A stretch of DNA of 64,000 nt, taken from the NCBI GenBank assembly GCA_016802295.1, contig JAESIW010000210.1, forward strand, positions 744,001 through 808,000, in the 5' to 3' direction. Position 1 is the stretch's first letter; every line of letters begins with the position of its first letter. Under the pieces are notes generated by a model. It was not told the origin of the DNA. It did not search any database and saw only the letters and a list, made by a program, of their open reading frames with translations. The translations under genes were made by a program, and so were the position numbers. Source of the stretch: Brachionus rotundiformis (Eukaryota > Rotifera > Eurotatoria > Ploima > Brachionidae). Positions 54,215 to 62,389 of this stretch are shown here, one piece after another.

Positions 54215-54883
54215 TTATTTGCTCTTTATTAATGTACCGTTATGTAAAGTAATAATATTTTTTGAAAACTTAGCTATCTCATTATCGTGGGTTACAACAA
54301 TTGAAAGTATGTTTTCTGTTTTAACTAAATCTAAAATTATTTGTATAATGTTTTGAGCATTATTAAAATCTAAGCTTGCTGTTGGTTCGTCTGCCAGCAA
54401 AATTTTTGGGCTATTAACTAAACTTCTGGCAATAGCTACCCTTTGTTTTTGCCCTCCTGACATTTGTTTAGGAGTTTTTTTAACTAAGTCTATAATATTT
54501 AATTTTTCCATTATATGTAAAATTTTTTCTTTTCGTTGACTAACGGTTAAATTAGTGTTTAGTAAAGGATATTCAATATTATCAAAAGCAGTAATTACCG
54601 GAATTAAATTAAATTGTTGAAAAATAAAACCCATATTGTTAAATCTAAAATTGGTTAATCCGCCTTGATTTAAATTAGACATATTTTGCCCTAAAATTTC
54701 TACTTGTCCTGTATAAGCATTATCTAAAGCACCAATAATATTTAATAAACTAGATTTACCACTACCAGAGGGGCCTTTTATTATGTGTAAGCCACTATTA
54801 AGTTCTATATTAATATTTTTTAATACAGAGTGTTGGTCTTTACCAATATTATAACTTTTATTAAGATTGGATATTTTTAACAT
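54215..54883 (-). CDS. LolD/MacB-like ABC transporter ATP-binding protein
   Basis: 222 residues with Walker A GPSGSGKSS, signature MSGGQKQRVAIARSL, Walker B ILLADEPTASLD and the LolD-type segment NMGFIFQQFNLIPVITAFDN. It energises the FtsX-like permease encoded next. Start overlaps the stop of the upstream TPR gene (TAATG). The pairing places it in a dedicated export system, not the housekeeping LolCDE, because it lies inside the biosynthetic operon. Confidence 0.92.
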   Translation of the reverse strand: MLKISNLNKSYNIGKDQHSVLKNINIELNSGLHIIKGPSGSGKSSLLNIIGALDNAYTGQVEILGQNMSNLNQGGLTNFRFNNMGFIFQQFNLIPVITAFDNIEYPLLNTNLTVSQRKEKILHIMEKLNIIDLVKKTPKQMSGGQKQRVAIARSLVNSPKILLADEPTASLDFNNAQNIIQIILDLVKTENILSIVVTHDNEIAKFSKNIITLHNGTLIKSK

Positions 54884-55602
54884 TATTTTACCATTTTTTT
54901 AATTTCACTAGCCACATTACTATTAGGAAGATAATTATATGCTTTATCTAAATAAATTTTTATATTATCACTTCCATTTTTTTCTAGCAAGGCTAGCTGA
55001 TAATAAGCATTTTGTAATAATATTCTCTCTTTTGGGGATGGGTTATTTCCCCATTTATTTTCTAAAAATTTTACATCTTCCATAATTTTTTTACTACGTG
55101 CAAACATTTCTGGCAGTAAAATATTATTTTCTAGCCTTACAATACGTAAATTTTCATTATTGTCGTCTATTATTACAGCTCTATCCATAAAACCTAAACC
55201 TTTATTAACAGAGCTTACCCTTTGGGCAATACGCTTGCTATCTCTACCCAATAATGTATAACTACTGCCTAAATAGGTAATAATTATACTATTATCTTTA
55301 ATATAAGGATCTTTATTATAAGTTTGCTCATACTGGTTTAGCGATTGTTCTAGGTATTTAATAGCTTCGTTGCTATCGTCTAGTTTATTACTATTCATTG
55401 CTAAATTGTGATAAAGCAGCCCTAAAATAAAACTCTTTAAAAAATCTTGAGAATTCTTGTTTATACTGGCTATTGTTTGTTTAATATTTTTAGTATCTGT
55501 AATATTAACATATTGAAGATATATATTATTAATATTATTATTGGCATACAACATATTTGTGAACACAATCATAAATATTATAAACTGTTTTATATATTTC
55601 AT
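54883..55602 (-). CDS. Secreted TPR-like helical protein
   Basis: 239 residues with a signal peptide (IFMIVFTNMLYA) and an otherwise helical body with TPR-like repeats (LGLLYHNLAMNSNKLDDSNE; YLEQSLNQYEQTYNKDP; AYYQLALLEKNGSDNIKIYL). Periplasmic. A strong AAGGAGAAAGGGG site marks the ATG. It links the biosynthetic and export halves of the operon and may be an adaptor; no specific function is recognised. Confidence 0.65.
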   Translation of the reverse strand: MKYIKQFIIFMIVFTNMLYANNNINNIYLQYVNITDTKNIKQTIASINKNSQDFLKSFILGLLYHNLAMNSNKLDDSNEAIKYLEQSLNQYEQTYNKDPYIKDNSIIITYLGSSYTLLGRDSKRIAQRVSSVNKGLGFMDRAVIIDDNNENLRIVRLENNILLPEMFARSKKIMEDVKFLENKWGNNPSPKERILLQNAYYQLALLEKNGSDNIKIYLDKAYNYLPNSNVASEIKKMVK

Positions 55603-55618
55603 CCCCTTTCTCCTTTTT

Positions 55619-57217
55619 TTATTTATTGATAACTTTAATTATCATATCTTTAAGATTCTTTTTTTTAATATTATCATAAGATAGTACAATCCTGTCGTTG
55701 ATTTTTTGATTATAATCCATTAGCCATAATCTTGATGGCTCATTTCTTTCTCCGATTATAAATTCTATTATCAGCTCTTGTAAATTAAATTTTTGTTTAG
55801 CTAATATAAAAGCTTGGTGAAAGATATAATCTTCTAGACCACGCCCTAAAGCCCGACAACTAATCACCCAATCGTCTAAATACAATAAGCCATTAAGCAC
55901 TTTAAAAATTATTATAGATATAATGCCGCTCTCGGACAATTTATCTTCTAGGGAAACGGATATAAGCAAATATTTTGGTTTTTTTATTAAATTGATAATA
56001 TCTGTAATGCTATATCTTTTGTAATTAAAAATAAATTGATTGGTTTTCTTCAACAATTCACTTATTCTATTTATATGCGCTATATTATTGGTATAAAATT
56101 TTAGAGTAGTATCTAGCTCTTTCAAATAATTATCTGAATTGAATATTGATGACTTTCTAAGTGAACGAGCTTGTAAATCTTGGGAGCGTATCTTATCTTC
56201 ATAATTTACAGACCATTTTAATAATCGTGGATAATACTCTAAAATTGATAATAATATTTCTGGTGATTTTGCAAGTATGTGGTTTATACCGTGACAATGC
56301 TTTACCACATCTTCTATCTCACCAATATTATCATCAATAAACAATACATCAGTCAAACTAATATTTAGTTTTTTGATCATCTTTAATATATTTAAACTTT
56401 TCTTATTCCAATTTACCTCATAAAGTGTGATATATTTGTCTGATAGTAAAAAATTTAAGTTTTCCTTGGGTAAGTTTAGAAAATCTACTTCATTGTTTTT
56501 AGATAATATACACAGTAAAATTCCCTGTTTTTTTAAATTAATTAGTTTTTTATATATTAATTTATGTATTTTAGTAATATTAATACCATTTGGGCCATCT
56601 TCTCCCAACACCCCTGAGTATAAGGTATTATCTAAGTCTAAGAATATTGCTTTTATTGGAGTTAGTAACACCGATGGTATATATTTTAAGCCAAGAATTT
56701 TGGCAATTTTAGTGGAAGATTTACTACTTATAGAGGTTCCAAATTGTTTGCTATACCTTGTATCTATTAGGTCTTCTATATTAAATTCTTTATTTAATGA
56801 TACAGCATAACAATCTTTAATATCATTTAAATCTAATTTAATATCTTGATTATCAAAATGTATAATTAAAATAGGGGAATTGTTAAGAGATCTTATATTA
56901 TTTGCTACCATTGTAACAAATTGTTTTTTATCAATATTTTTGTATCGCGATAAGTCTAACCATATTATATTTAAAGCTGCAGGGGGAGCTTCTTTGAAAA
57001 AGAAATTATCATTATAATGACTATACCAAAATTTAGCATTTAATCCTGAAAAACTTAAATAGCTATTTAATGTTGATTCTAAATATTCAAAAGAATGATT
57101 TCTAAATATATTAATAGTAACAGTCTCAATTCCCGCATGATTTTTATTAATTGATAATAATTCTAATTTGTTAGGGGGATCGGAAAAAATTATGTCAAAA
57201 CTATTTGTTAGAGGCAT
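55619..57217 (-). CDS. FkbH-type HAD-IIIC protein (predicted glyceryl-ACP synthase)
   Basis: 532 residues from ATG 57217 (TTG six codons earlier possible). A substrate-binding N-terminal domain with NIIWLDLSRY precedes the HAD domain, whose motif I is IFLDLDNTLYSGVLGEDG (Asp194, Asp196) with ILSKNNE and FIDDNIGEIED following. The C-terminal domain ends VISCRALGRGLEDYIFHQ, typical of the FkbH family. Known members take glyceryl from 1,3-bisphosphoglycerate and load it on a carrier protein for tetronate or methoxymalonyl units. Its start overlaps the carrier-protein gene by 17 bases, suggesting they work as a pair. Confidence 0.85.
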   Translation of the reverse strand: MPLTNSFDIIFSDPPNKLELLSINKNHAGIETVTINIFRNHSFEYLESTLNSYLSFSGLNAKFWYSHYNDNFFFKEAPPAALNIIWLDLSRYKNIDKKQFVTMVANNIRSLNNSPILIIHFDNQDIKLDLNDIKDCYAVSLNKEFNIEDLIDTRYSKQFGTSISSKSSTKIAKILGLKYIPSVLLTPIKAIFLDLDNTLYSGVLGEDGPNGINITKIHKLIYKKLINLKKQGILLCILSKNNEVDFLNLPKENLNFLLSDKYITLYEVNWNKKSLNILKMIKKLNISLTDVLFIDDNIGEIEDVVKHCHGINHILAKSPEILLSILEYYPRLLKWSVNYEDKIRSQDLQARSLRKSSIFNSDNYLKELDTTLKFYTNNIAHINRISELLKKTNQFIFNYKRYSITDIINLIKKPKYLLISVSLEDKLSESGIISIIIFKVLNGLLYLDDWVISCRALGRGLEDYIFHQAFILAKQKFNLQELIIEFIIGERNEPSRLWLMDYNQKINDRIVLSYDNIKKKNLKDMIIKVINK

Positions 57218-57419
57218 ATTGTAGTATATCTCCAATGGTGATAAATTGTTGCAACGTCTCTATATTAATGAATTTACTGAGTTGTGTGGTAAAAAAAACA
57301 GATAATATTGCTTTGGCAACGGAGTCCCATTCTTCTATATCTCTCAAATTAGTATTTTCGTTAATATCAATATCTATATTTAAAATATTTTTTAAATCTT
57401 GAATATCTAGTTTTTTCAT
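57201..57419 (-). CDS. Acyl carrier protein (partner of FkbH)
   Basis: 72 residues, helical, acidic. The phosphopantetheine motif is EEWDSVAKAIL with Ser33. It overlaps KAS III upstream by 4 bases and FkbH downstream by 17, and AAAGGA lies eight bases before the ATG. It probably carries the unit loaded by FkbH. A housekeeping role is unlikely given the context and divergence from fatty-acid ACP. Confidence 0.87.
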   Translation of the reverse strand: MKKLDIQDLKNILNIDIDINENTNLRDIEEWDSVAKAILSVFFTTQLSKFINIETLQQFITIGDILQYASNK

Positions 57420-58555
57420 TTCATTGATCCTTTTATTTTATTAATCCAAAATGGAATTGTACTTTCAGGGTTATAATAATTACTAAAGTTTTTATAAATA
57501 ATTTTAGATATATAGGCATTCTCTAATGTAAGAACCGCATTAGCAAAAGATAATCCAATCCCAAATCCACACAAAAGAAGTAATTTATTATTAGCAATTA
57601 AATTTTTATTAGAGTGAAAAGCAATATCGCACGGAATAGAGGCAACGGATTGATTACCAAAATTAGAGAAAGTATCTGTTGAATATTGATTAGATTTAAA
57701 ACCAGATATATTTGCAACGCTATCTATAATAAGTTTGTTAGCTTGATGAAAAAAAGCATAGTAAATATCGCTAGCTTCTTTTTTAGCAAACTTTAAACAT
57801 TCTAGAATGTTATTTGGAACTGTAGAAATAGTAAAATTGAAAACCTCCACTCCATCCATAAAACAATCAGTCAATAACCATTTTCCTTTATCATTATCTA
57901 TGGCCACAGTATTTAAAATCTTATTGGTAGTTGGTAGTCTGTCTCCACCAGCCGGGATAATTAATTTATCAAAGCCCTCTCCATTTGCACCTATAGTAAA
58001 AAAGGATGGTTGATCTAATTTACTATACTCTATAATTGTTGCACTACCGGCGTCGCCAAAGAGATTTTTGTTAATTGTATTGTTAGAGTTGGTTTTGCTT
58101 GGTACATCTCCTGCTAATAATAGAATTCTTTTACACGCACTACTTTGCACCATCGAACTTGCTAGCCATAAACCGTATACATACCCAGAACATCCTAAAT
58201 TAATATCTAAAGCACCACAAGTGGTACTAAAATTAAATTGATTATGTATAATATGTGCATTTCCTGGATGTATGTAGTCAGGTTTTTGAGTAACGAATAG
58301 TATACAATCAATTGTTTTAATATCAAGATCAAAATTTGTAATCAAATCTTGTAAAGCAACGGAGCATAAATCTAGAGTAGTTACTTGATTTGGAACCACG
58401 TGTCTTTTTTTAAAACCCATTGTTTTTTGCAGTTTTTTTATTTGATCTTTATTGTTTCCTGAAGGATCTATTTCATTCTCTATATGCCTAAAATCGCTAG
58501 GTACAGAAACGCTAATCGCACCTATTCTGACATTATTAAATTTACTGCTTGTCAT
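57416..58555 (-). CDS. KAS III-like ketoacyl synthase (second)
   Basis: 379 residues from ATG 58555. The thiolase-fold triad is complete: Cys122 in NLGCSGYVYGLW, His270 in FFHQANK and Asn301 in NFGNQSVAS. FVTQKPDYIHPGN matches KAS III members found in glycan and polyketide clusters. KAS III enzymes condense an acyl primer with a carrier-bound malonyl unit; in tetronate pathways a KAS III-like enzyme joins glyceryl-ACP to the acyl chain. It overlaps the other KAS III gene and the carrier gene. Confidence 0.9.
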   Translation of the reverse strand: MTSSKFNNVRIGAISVSVPSDFRHIENEIDPSGNNKDQIKKLQKTMGFKKRHVVPNQVTTLDLCSVALQDLITNFDLDIKTIDCILFVTQKPDYIHPGNAHIIHNQFNFSTTCGALDINLGCSGYVYGLWLASSMVQSSACKRILLLAGDVPSKTNSNNTINKNLFGDAGSATIIEYSKLDQPSFFTIGANGEGFDKLIIPAGGDRLPTTNKILNTVAIDNDKGKWLLTDCFMDGVEVFNFTISTVPNNILECLKFAKKEASDIYYAFFHQANKLIIDSVANISGFKSNQYSTDTFSNFGNQSVASIPCDIAFHSNKNLIANNKLLLLCGFGIGLSFANAVLTLENAYISKIIYKNFSNYYNPESTIPFWINKIKGSMK

Positions 58556-59627
58556 CACTCAACTCATATATAATAGGTTTTGGGCAATAAATATTGTCTA
58601 GTATCAATGAGCAAGCCCCCCAAGACAACCCGACACCATATCCTTGCAGGATAACATTAGTTCGATTGTTTTTTAAATGATCAGCTAATTCATAATTAAT
58701 AGTACAAGGAATAGAGGCAGACGACTGATTCCCAAAGTTTTCAAATGTTTGATGTGGTACTTTGTTTATAGGAATATTGCTAGCAGAAGCAATGCTTTTA
58801 ACAATATAACTATTAGCTTGATGAAAGACAAAATAATCTATATCACTAATAGATAAATTAGAGTATTCTATTATTTCTTGAACAAGATTTGGCTGCCTGG
58901 TGAGTGTAAAATTTAATACATCTAGCCCAGACATATAAAAATTATCTAAAGTTCTTACATTCCCATCTTTGTCTACTTTCTCTGTTTGTGTAGTATGAGA
59001 AGATGGTGTTTTATAACCGCCAGCTGGTTGGATCATTGCATGAGACCCTCCTCCATCTGAGTATAATATAAAATTCGATATTGATTTTTCTTTATAGCCA
59101 ATTAATGTTGATGACACAGCGTCACCAAAAATTGGTACAGATGCTCTATCTTTTTTATGAACAACTTTACTGAAAGTGTCTCCTGTAACCAATAATACTA
59201 ACTTTAACCCACTATTTATCATCGTGTATGCTAGCCATAAACCATAAATATAACCTGAACAACCCAATGAAGCATCAAACACAGCGCAAGAATGGGAGAG
59301 ACCTAATTTATGTTGAAGCAGGTGCGAGTTTCCAGGCATTCTATAATCAGGTGTTTGAGTAACAAAAATTAATCCGTCTATATCTTTTTTATTAACCCGC
59401 ATTTCAGATATAATTTTAGTAGCAGATGAGTAAGCTAAATCTAAAGAGGTGGTATTTTCATTAATTACATATCTACTATTAACACCTATAAATTTTTTTA
59501 ATCTTTTTATCTGCTCTGAATCACCACCAAATAAATTAATATCATTCTCTATATTTTTTTTTATATTTCCATAACAAGTAGATATTCCAAATATTGTAGC
59601 GTTATTAAAAGATGTTTTAAGTGTCAT
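58542..59627 (-). CDS. KAS III-like ketoacyl synthase (first)
   Basis: 361 residues, paralogous to the next gene. Cys123 in LGCSGYIYGLW, His269 in FHQANSY and Asn300 in NFGNQSSAS keep the catalytic set. FVTQTPDYRMPGN is shared with its paralogue. AAGGA lies eight bases before the ATG, which sits inside the end of the first carrier-protein gene. Two intact paralogues imply two distinct condensations or a heteromeric enzyme. Confidence 0.9.
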   Translation of the reverse strand: MTLKTSFNNATIFGISTCYGNIKKNIENDINLFGGDSEQIKRLKKFIGVNSRYVINENTTSLDLAYSSATKIISEMRVNKKDIDGLIFVTQTPDYRMPGNSHLLQHKLGLSHSCAVFDASLGCSGYIYGLWLAYTMINSGLKLVLLVTGDTFSKVVHKKDRASVPIFGDAVSSTLIGYKEKSISNFILYSDGGGSHAMIQPAGGYKTPSSHTTQTEKVDKDGNVRTLDNFYMSGLDVLNFTLTRQPNLVQEIIEYSNLSISDIDYFVFHQANSYIVKSIASASNIPINKVPHQTFENFGNQSSASIPCTINYELADHLKNNRTNVILQGYGVGLSWGACSLILDNIYCPKPIIYELSDDKQ

Positions 59628-59853
59628 TTGTTAATTCCTTAACCTTATCGAGAAGAATAAAAGCAGAACTGAGATGATAAATATCTTGGTGTGAGAACTT
59701 AATATTAAAAACCTCCTCAAGAGTCATAATAACCTCAATGTGTTTTACAGATGTCCATTCCTTTGTATCTTGCATTTTAAGATCGTTAGTTTTATTAATA
59801 GGTATACTAAATAATAACGACATTGTTTTAAAAAATAATTGCTCTATTACCAT
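59617..59853 (-). CDS. Acyl carrier protein with variant modification motif
   Basis: 78 residues from ATG 59853, preceded by a G-rich CGGGGGA. The pantetheine site reads KEWTSVKHIEVI: the usual Asp before the modified serine (DSL) is replaced by threonine, while Ser35 remains. The helix after it (IMTLEEVFNIKFS) is typical. It overlaps the phosphopantetheinyl transferase gene by seven bases. Confidence 0.8.
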   Translation of the reverse strand: MVIEQLFFKTMSLLFSIPINKTNDLKMQDTKEWTSVKHIEVIMTLEEVFNIKFSHQDIYHLSSAFILLDKVKELTNDT

Positions 59854-60386
59854 ATTCCCCCGCAACAAGTACTAATCTCAACTTTATTAACAATATAATT
59901 AGTAGCTATTCCTAAATAGTAATCTGTGAATATTTTTTTTCCATATAAAAATGTATTTTTGTAACGATAAGCCCTTAAGGGATTAATTGGTTGCTGTGAT
60001 TTTTCATAACAAAAATCAAAATCTATTCCACCATAAAATCCAACTCCTATCATCTTAGTATAAGCCTCTAAAAACACCCATTTCTTAAGCTTTTGCATAG
60101 AATCTGGATAAATACTAATAAAATCACTCTTTATTATAAAATCTTTTTTTGCTCTTAATTTTTCAAAATCAACACCTATTTCACCATCTAAGCTAATTGC
60201 CATTACACCGTAATTATGAGAGTGTGATGCATTAAAATAAATATCTTCTTTAACATAGGGTTTTCCATATTCACCTTCATAAATTGAAATTTTTTTGTTA
60301 AGATAAGAACTTAATTGATTTCTACACCAATTTCTTACTTCTTTTTGTCTTATATTAGTATTTATAAAAATCACAATTTTACTCAT
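59847..60386 (-). CDS. Sfp-type 4'-phosphopantetheinyl transferase
   Basis: 179 residues. GEIGVDFEKL holds the magnesium-binding Asp and Glu, and WVFLEAYTKMIGVG matches WxxKEAxxK apart from Leu for the first Lys. YFNASHSHNYGVMAIS is the family's FNxSHS block. The protein transfers phosphopantetheine from CoA to the two carrier proteins encoded beside it. AGGGGGGCTT provides the ribosome site. The C-terminus is short compared with Sfp. Confidence 0.88.
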   Translation of the reverse strand: MSKIVIFINTNIRQKEVRNWCRNQLSSYLNKKISIYEGEYGKPYVKEDIYFNASHSHNYGVMAISLDGEIGVDFEKLRAKKDFIIKSDFISIYPDSMQKLKKWVFLEAYTKMIGVGFYGGIDFDFCYEKSQQPINPLRAYRYKNTFLYGKKIFTDYYLGIATNYIVNKVEISTCCGGIW

Positions 60387-61482
60387 AAGCCCCCCTAAAT
60401 TTAATATCTTTTAAAAAATAATCTAAGGGCAAATTAAAAGATTTGTTCTTCCAGGGCCTTAAAATATTAATCAAATAGGTAGTTTTAAAATAATACTCAA
60501 ACAAATGTTTGTTAGAATACTGATAATATTCTTGAGCGATAAGATCTTCTGGTGAAACCTTAATTATATATTCTCTTAAGTTCAATATCATTGGTGAAAG
60601 AGTAAGGTTTGTATTGTGATTACTATAAAAAATATTAGCATCAGAGAATAATTCGAAACCAACACCCTCAAACATTTTTATTCTAGAGGGTACAGAACAT
60701 AATAATATAGCATCCATTTTGCTTTTTATTGCAAACTCTATCGAGTTTATCATTAGATATAAAATTAATAGTGGGAAATATTTCCATTGGGGTGAAATAA
60801 TTAAATTGTCTAAATAGATAAATTGATTTTTTGGATTGTTGTTATAAAGCACAGTGTGATCTGTGATTTTAATAGGAAAATTAAAATTGTAGCTCAGGGT
60901 GGCAATAATCTCTATTTGGGAATTTTTCTCTATATATACATAAAACACTCCATCCGAATTATTTATATCATAATCACTAAATTGATTTTTAATAAATGTA
61001 TTGATTAATATAGCGTGTGTAGCGTTTTTAACACTATATTGGTCTATAAAAATATCATTATTACTAATTTTAAATTTCTTCTTTGCCTTGTATTTTATAA
61101 ATGGGTATACACCCAAAATGTTTAGATATAAATTTAATAACACAAGCATGATAAATAACATTACAGTTATATAAATACTATAATAATTTTTAATAAAAAA
61201 ATTGATACATATAATTATTATCCCACCTAGTATCCATAGCGTTGTAATCACATTATGATAATTACTTTTATAAGATTTATCATAGGAGACACTGGGGTGT
61301 ATGAAAAATAAGGAACTTAATAAAAATAATAAAATTATTCCAACAGCAATTATATAAATAATAAAAAGAAAAATCTCAAAACCAAATACTAAATATTGCA
61401 AAAAAAGTATAAAGTAAAGTAAGAAGAAAAAAATATTTACTATGCTATATATCTTTGACTTAATTTCTAGCATAATTATCAT
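60379..61482 (-). CDS. Membrane-anchored FeeM/GNAT-like acyltransferase
   Basis: 367 residues. Four hydrophobic helices fill the first 130 residues; a soluble domain follows. Its core reads FIYLDNLIISPQWKYFPLLI, then MINSIEFAIKSKMDAILLCS and KMFEGVGFELFSD, the pattern I know from N-acyl amino acid synthases (FeeM) and related GNAT or autoinducer synthase folds, which take acyl chains from ACP. An ACP and its transferase are encoded immediately downstream. The substrate is unknown; the membrane anchor suggests a lipidic product. Confidence 0.6.
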   Translation of the reverse strand: MIIMLEIKSKIYSIVNIFFFLLYFILFLQYLVFGFEIFLFIIYIIAVGIILLFLLSSLFFIHPSVSYDKSYKSNYHNVITTLWILGGIIIICINFFIKNYYSIYITVMLFIMLVLLNLYLNILGVYPFIKYKAKKKFKISNNDIFIDQYSVKNATHAILINTFIKNQFSDYDINNSDGVFYVYIEKNSQIEIIATLSYNFNFPIKITDHTVLYNNNPKNQFIYLDNLIISPQWKYFPLLILYLMINSIEFAIKSKMDAILLCSVPSRIKMFEGVGFELFSDANIFYSNHNTNLTLSPMILNLREYIIKVSPEDLIAQEYYQYSNKHLFEYYFKTTYLINILRPWKNKSFNLPLDYFLKDIKFRGAYE

Positions 61483-61516
61483 TATATAAATTAATATAAT
61501 AACAATAAAAACATAT

Positions 61517-61636
61517 CTATAATCTATAAAGAAAAAACACAGTACACTTATTAATACCCAACAAAGAGCTTATAATACCAAATATCCAAGCATAATATTC
61601 TGCCTTAACGTCTTCAGTCAGTTTTAAAATCTTCAT
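61517..61636 (-). CDS. 39-residue ORF with strong ribosome site
   Basis: The ATG overlaps the fabG stop (ATGA) and has GGAGGT seven bases upstream, the best Shine-Dalgarno sequence in the operon. The peptide starts MKILKLTEDVKAEYY and continues with one hydrophobic segment (WIFGIISSLLGI) and a short basic end. It may be a small membrane peptide or the remnant of a longer gene; the 35 bases after its stop show no continuation I can support. Confidence 0.5.
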   Translation of the reverse strand: MKILKLTEDVKAEYYAWIFGIISSLLGINKCTVFFLYRL

Positions 61637-62385
61637 AAATACCCACCTCCGTCTACTGTGATAACCTCTCCATTTAAGTAACCACATAAATCAGATATCA
61701 AAAACAATACTAATTGAGTAATCTCATCTGTTCTCGCAAACCTTTTCATTACACTTTTTTTCTTCATACTCAACAAATAGTCTTTGTTCATTGAACTTAC
61801 AATATCAGTCTCTACAAACCCAGGAGCAACAGCATTAATATTGATATTATAGCGACCTGTTTCTTTGGCAATCACCTTGGTTAGAGTATTAAGAGCAGAC
61901 TTAGATGCAGAATAATTTGCTTGTCCAAAATTGCCCACAATACCTGCATGAGAACTAATGTTAACAATTTTGCCATATTTAGATTGAATCATATATGGCA
62001 AGACATTTTTAATAAAGTTAAAACTTCCTTTTAAGTTTGTGTTAATAACACTATCAAAATCATCATAAGACATATTAAGTATGATATTATCCTTAATGAT
62101 TCCTGCATTGTTAATTAGAATATCTATTTTATTATATTGTTTTATAATCTTATTAATAGTTTTTTCAACAAAATTAATGTCAGAGACATCACCTATTGCT
62201 TTGTAAAAATCTGAATTAATTGATTTGAGATATTCCTCTACACCATCAATATCAGAATTATTACTTCTAGAATTAATTACAACTTTTGCACCAAGATTAG
62301 CAAGTGTAATAGCAATATTTGCACCTATTCCCCTTGAACTTCCAGTAATTAACGCTACCCTATCTTTAAACATCTCATTAAACAC
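61633..62385 (-). CDS. 3-oxoacyl-ACP reductase (FabG-type SDR)
   Basis: 250 residues of a classical short-chain dehydrogenase: ITGSSRGIGANIA for NADPH, NNAGIIKD, VNISSHAGIVG with the catalytic Ser and YSASKSALN with Tyr and Lys, ending DGGGYL. The GTG at 62385 has AGGGGG nine bases upstream and is used; ATG at 62373 is an alternative. It would reduce the beta-keto group made by the neighbouring ketosynthase. I leave out the symbol fabG because it is likely a cluster-specific paralogue. Confidence 0.92.
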   Translation of the reverse strand: MFNEMFKDRVALITGSSRGIGANIAITLANLGAKVVINSRSNNSDIDGVEEYLKSINSDFYKAIGDVSDINFVEKTINKIIKQYNKIDILINNAGIIKDNIILNMSYDDFDSVINTNLKGSFNFIKNVLPYMIQSKYGKIVNISSHAGIVGNFGQANYSASKSALNTLTKVIAKETGRYNININAVAPGFVETDIVSSMNKDYLLSMKKKSVMKRFARTDEITQLVLFLISDLCGYLNGEVITVDGGGYL

Positions 62386-62389
62386 AGTA

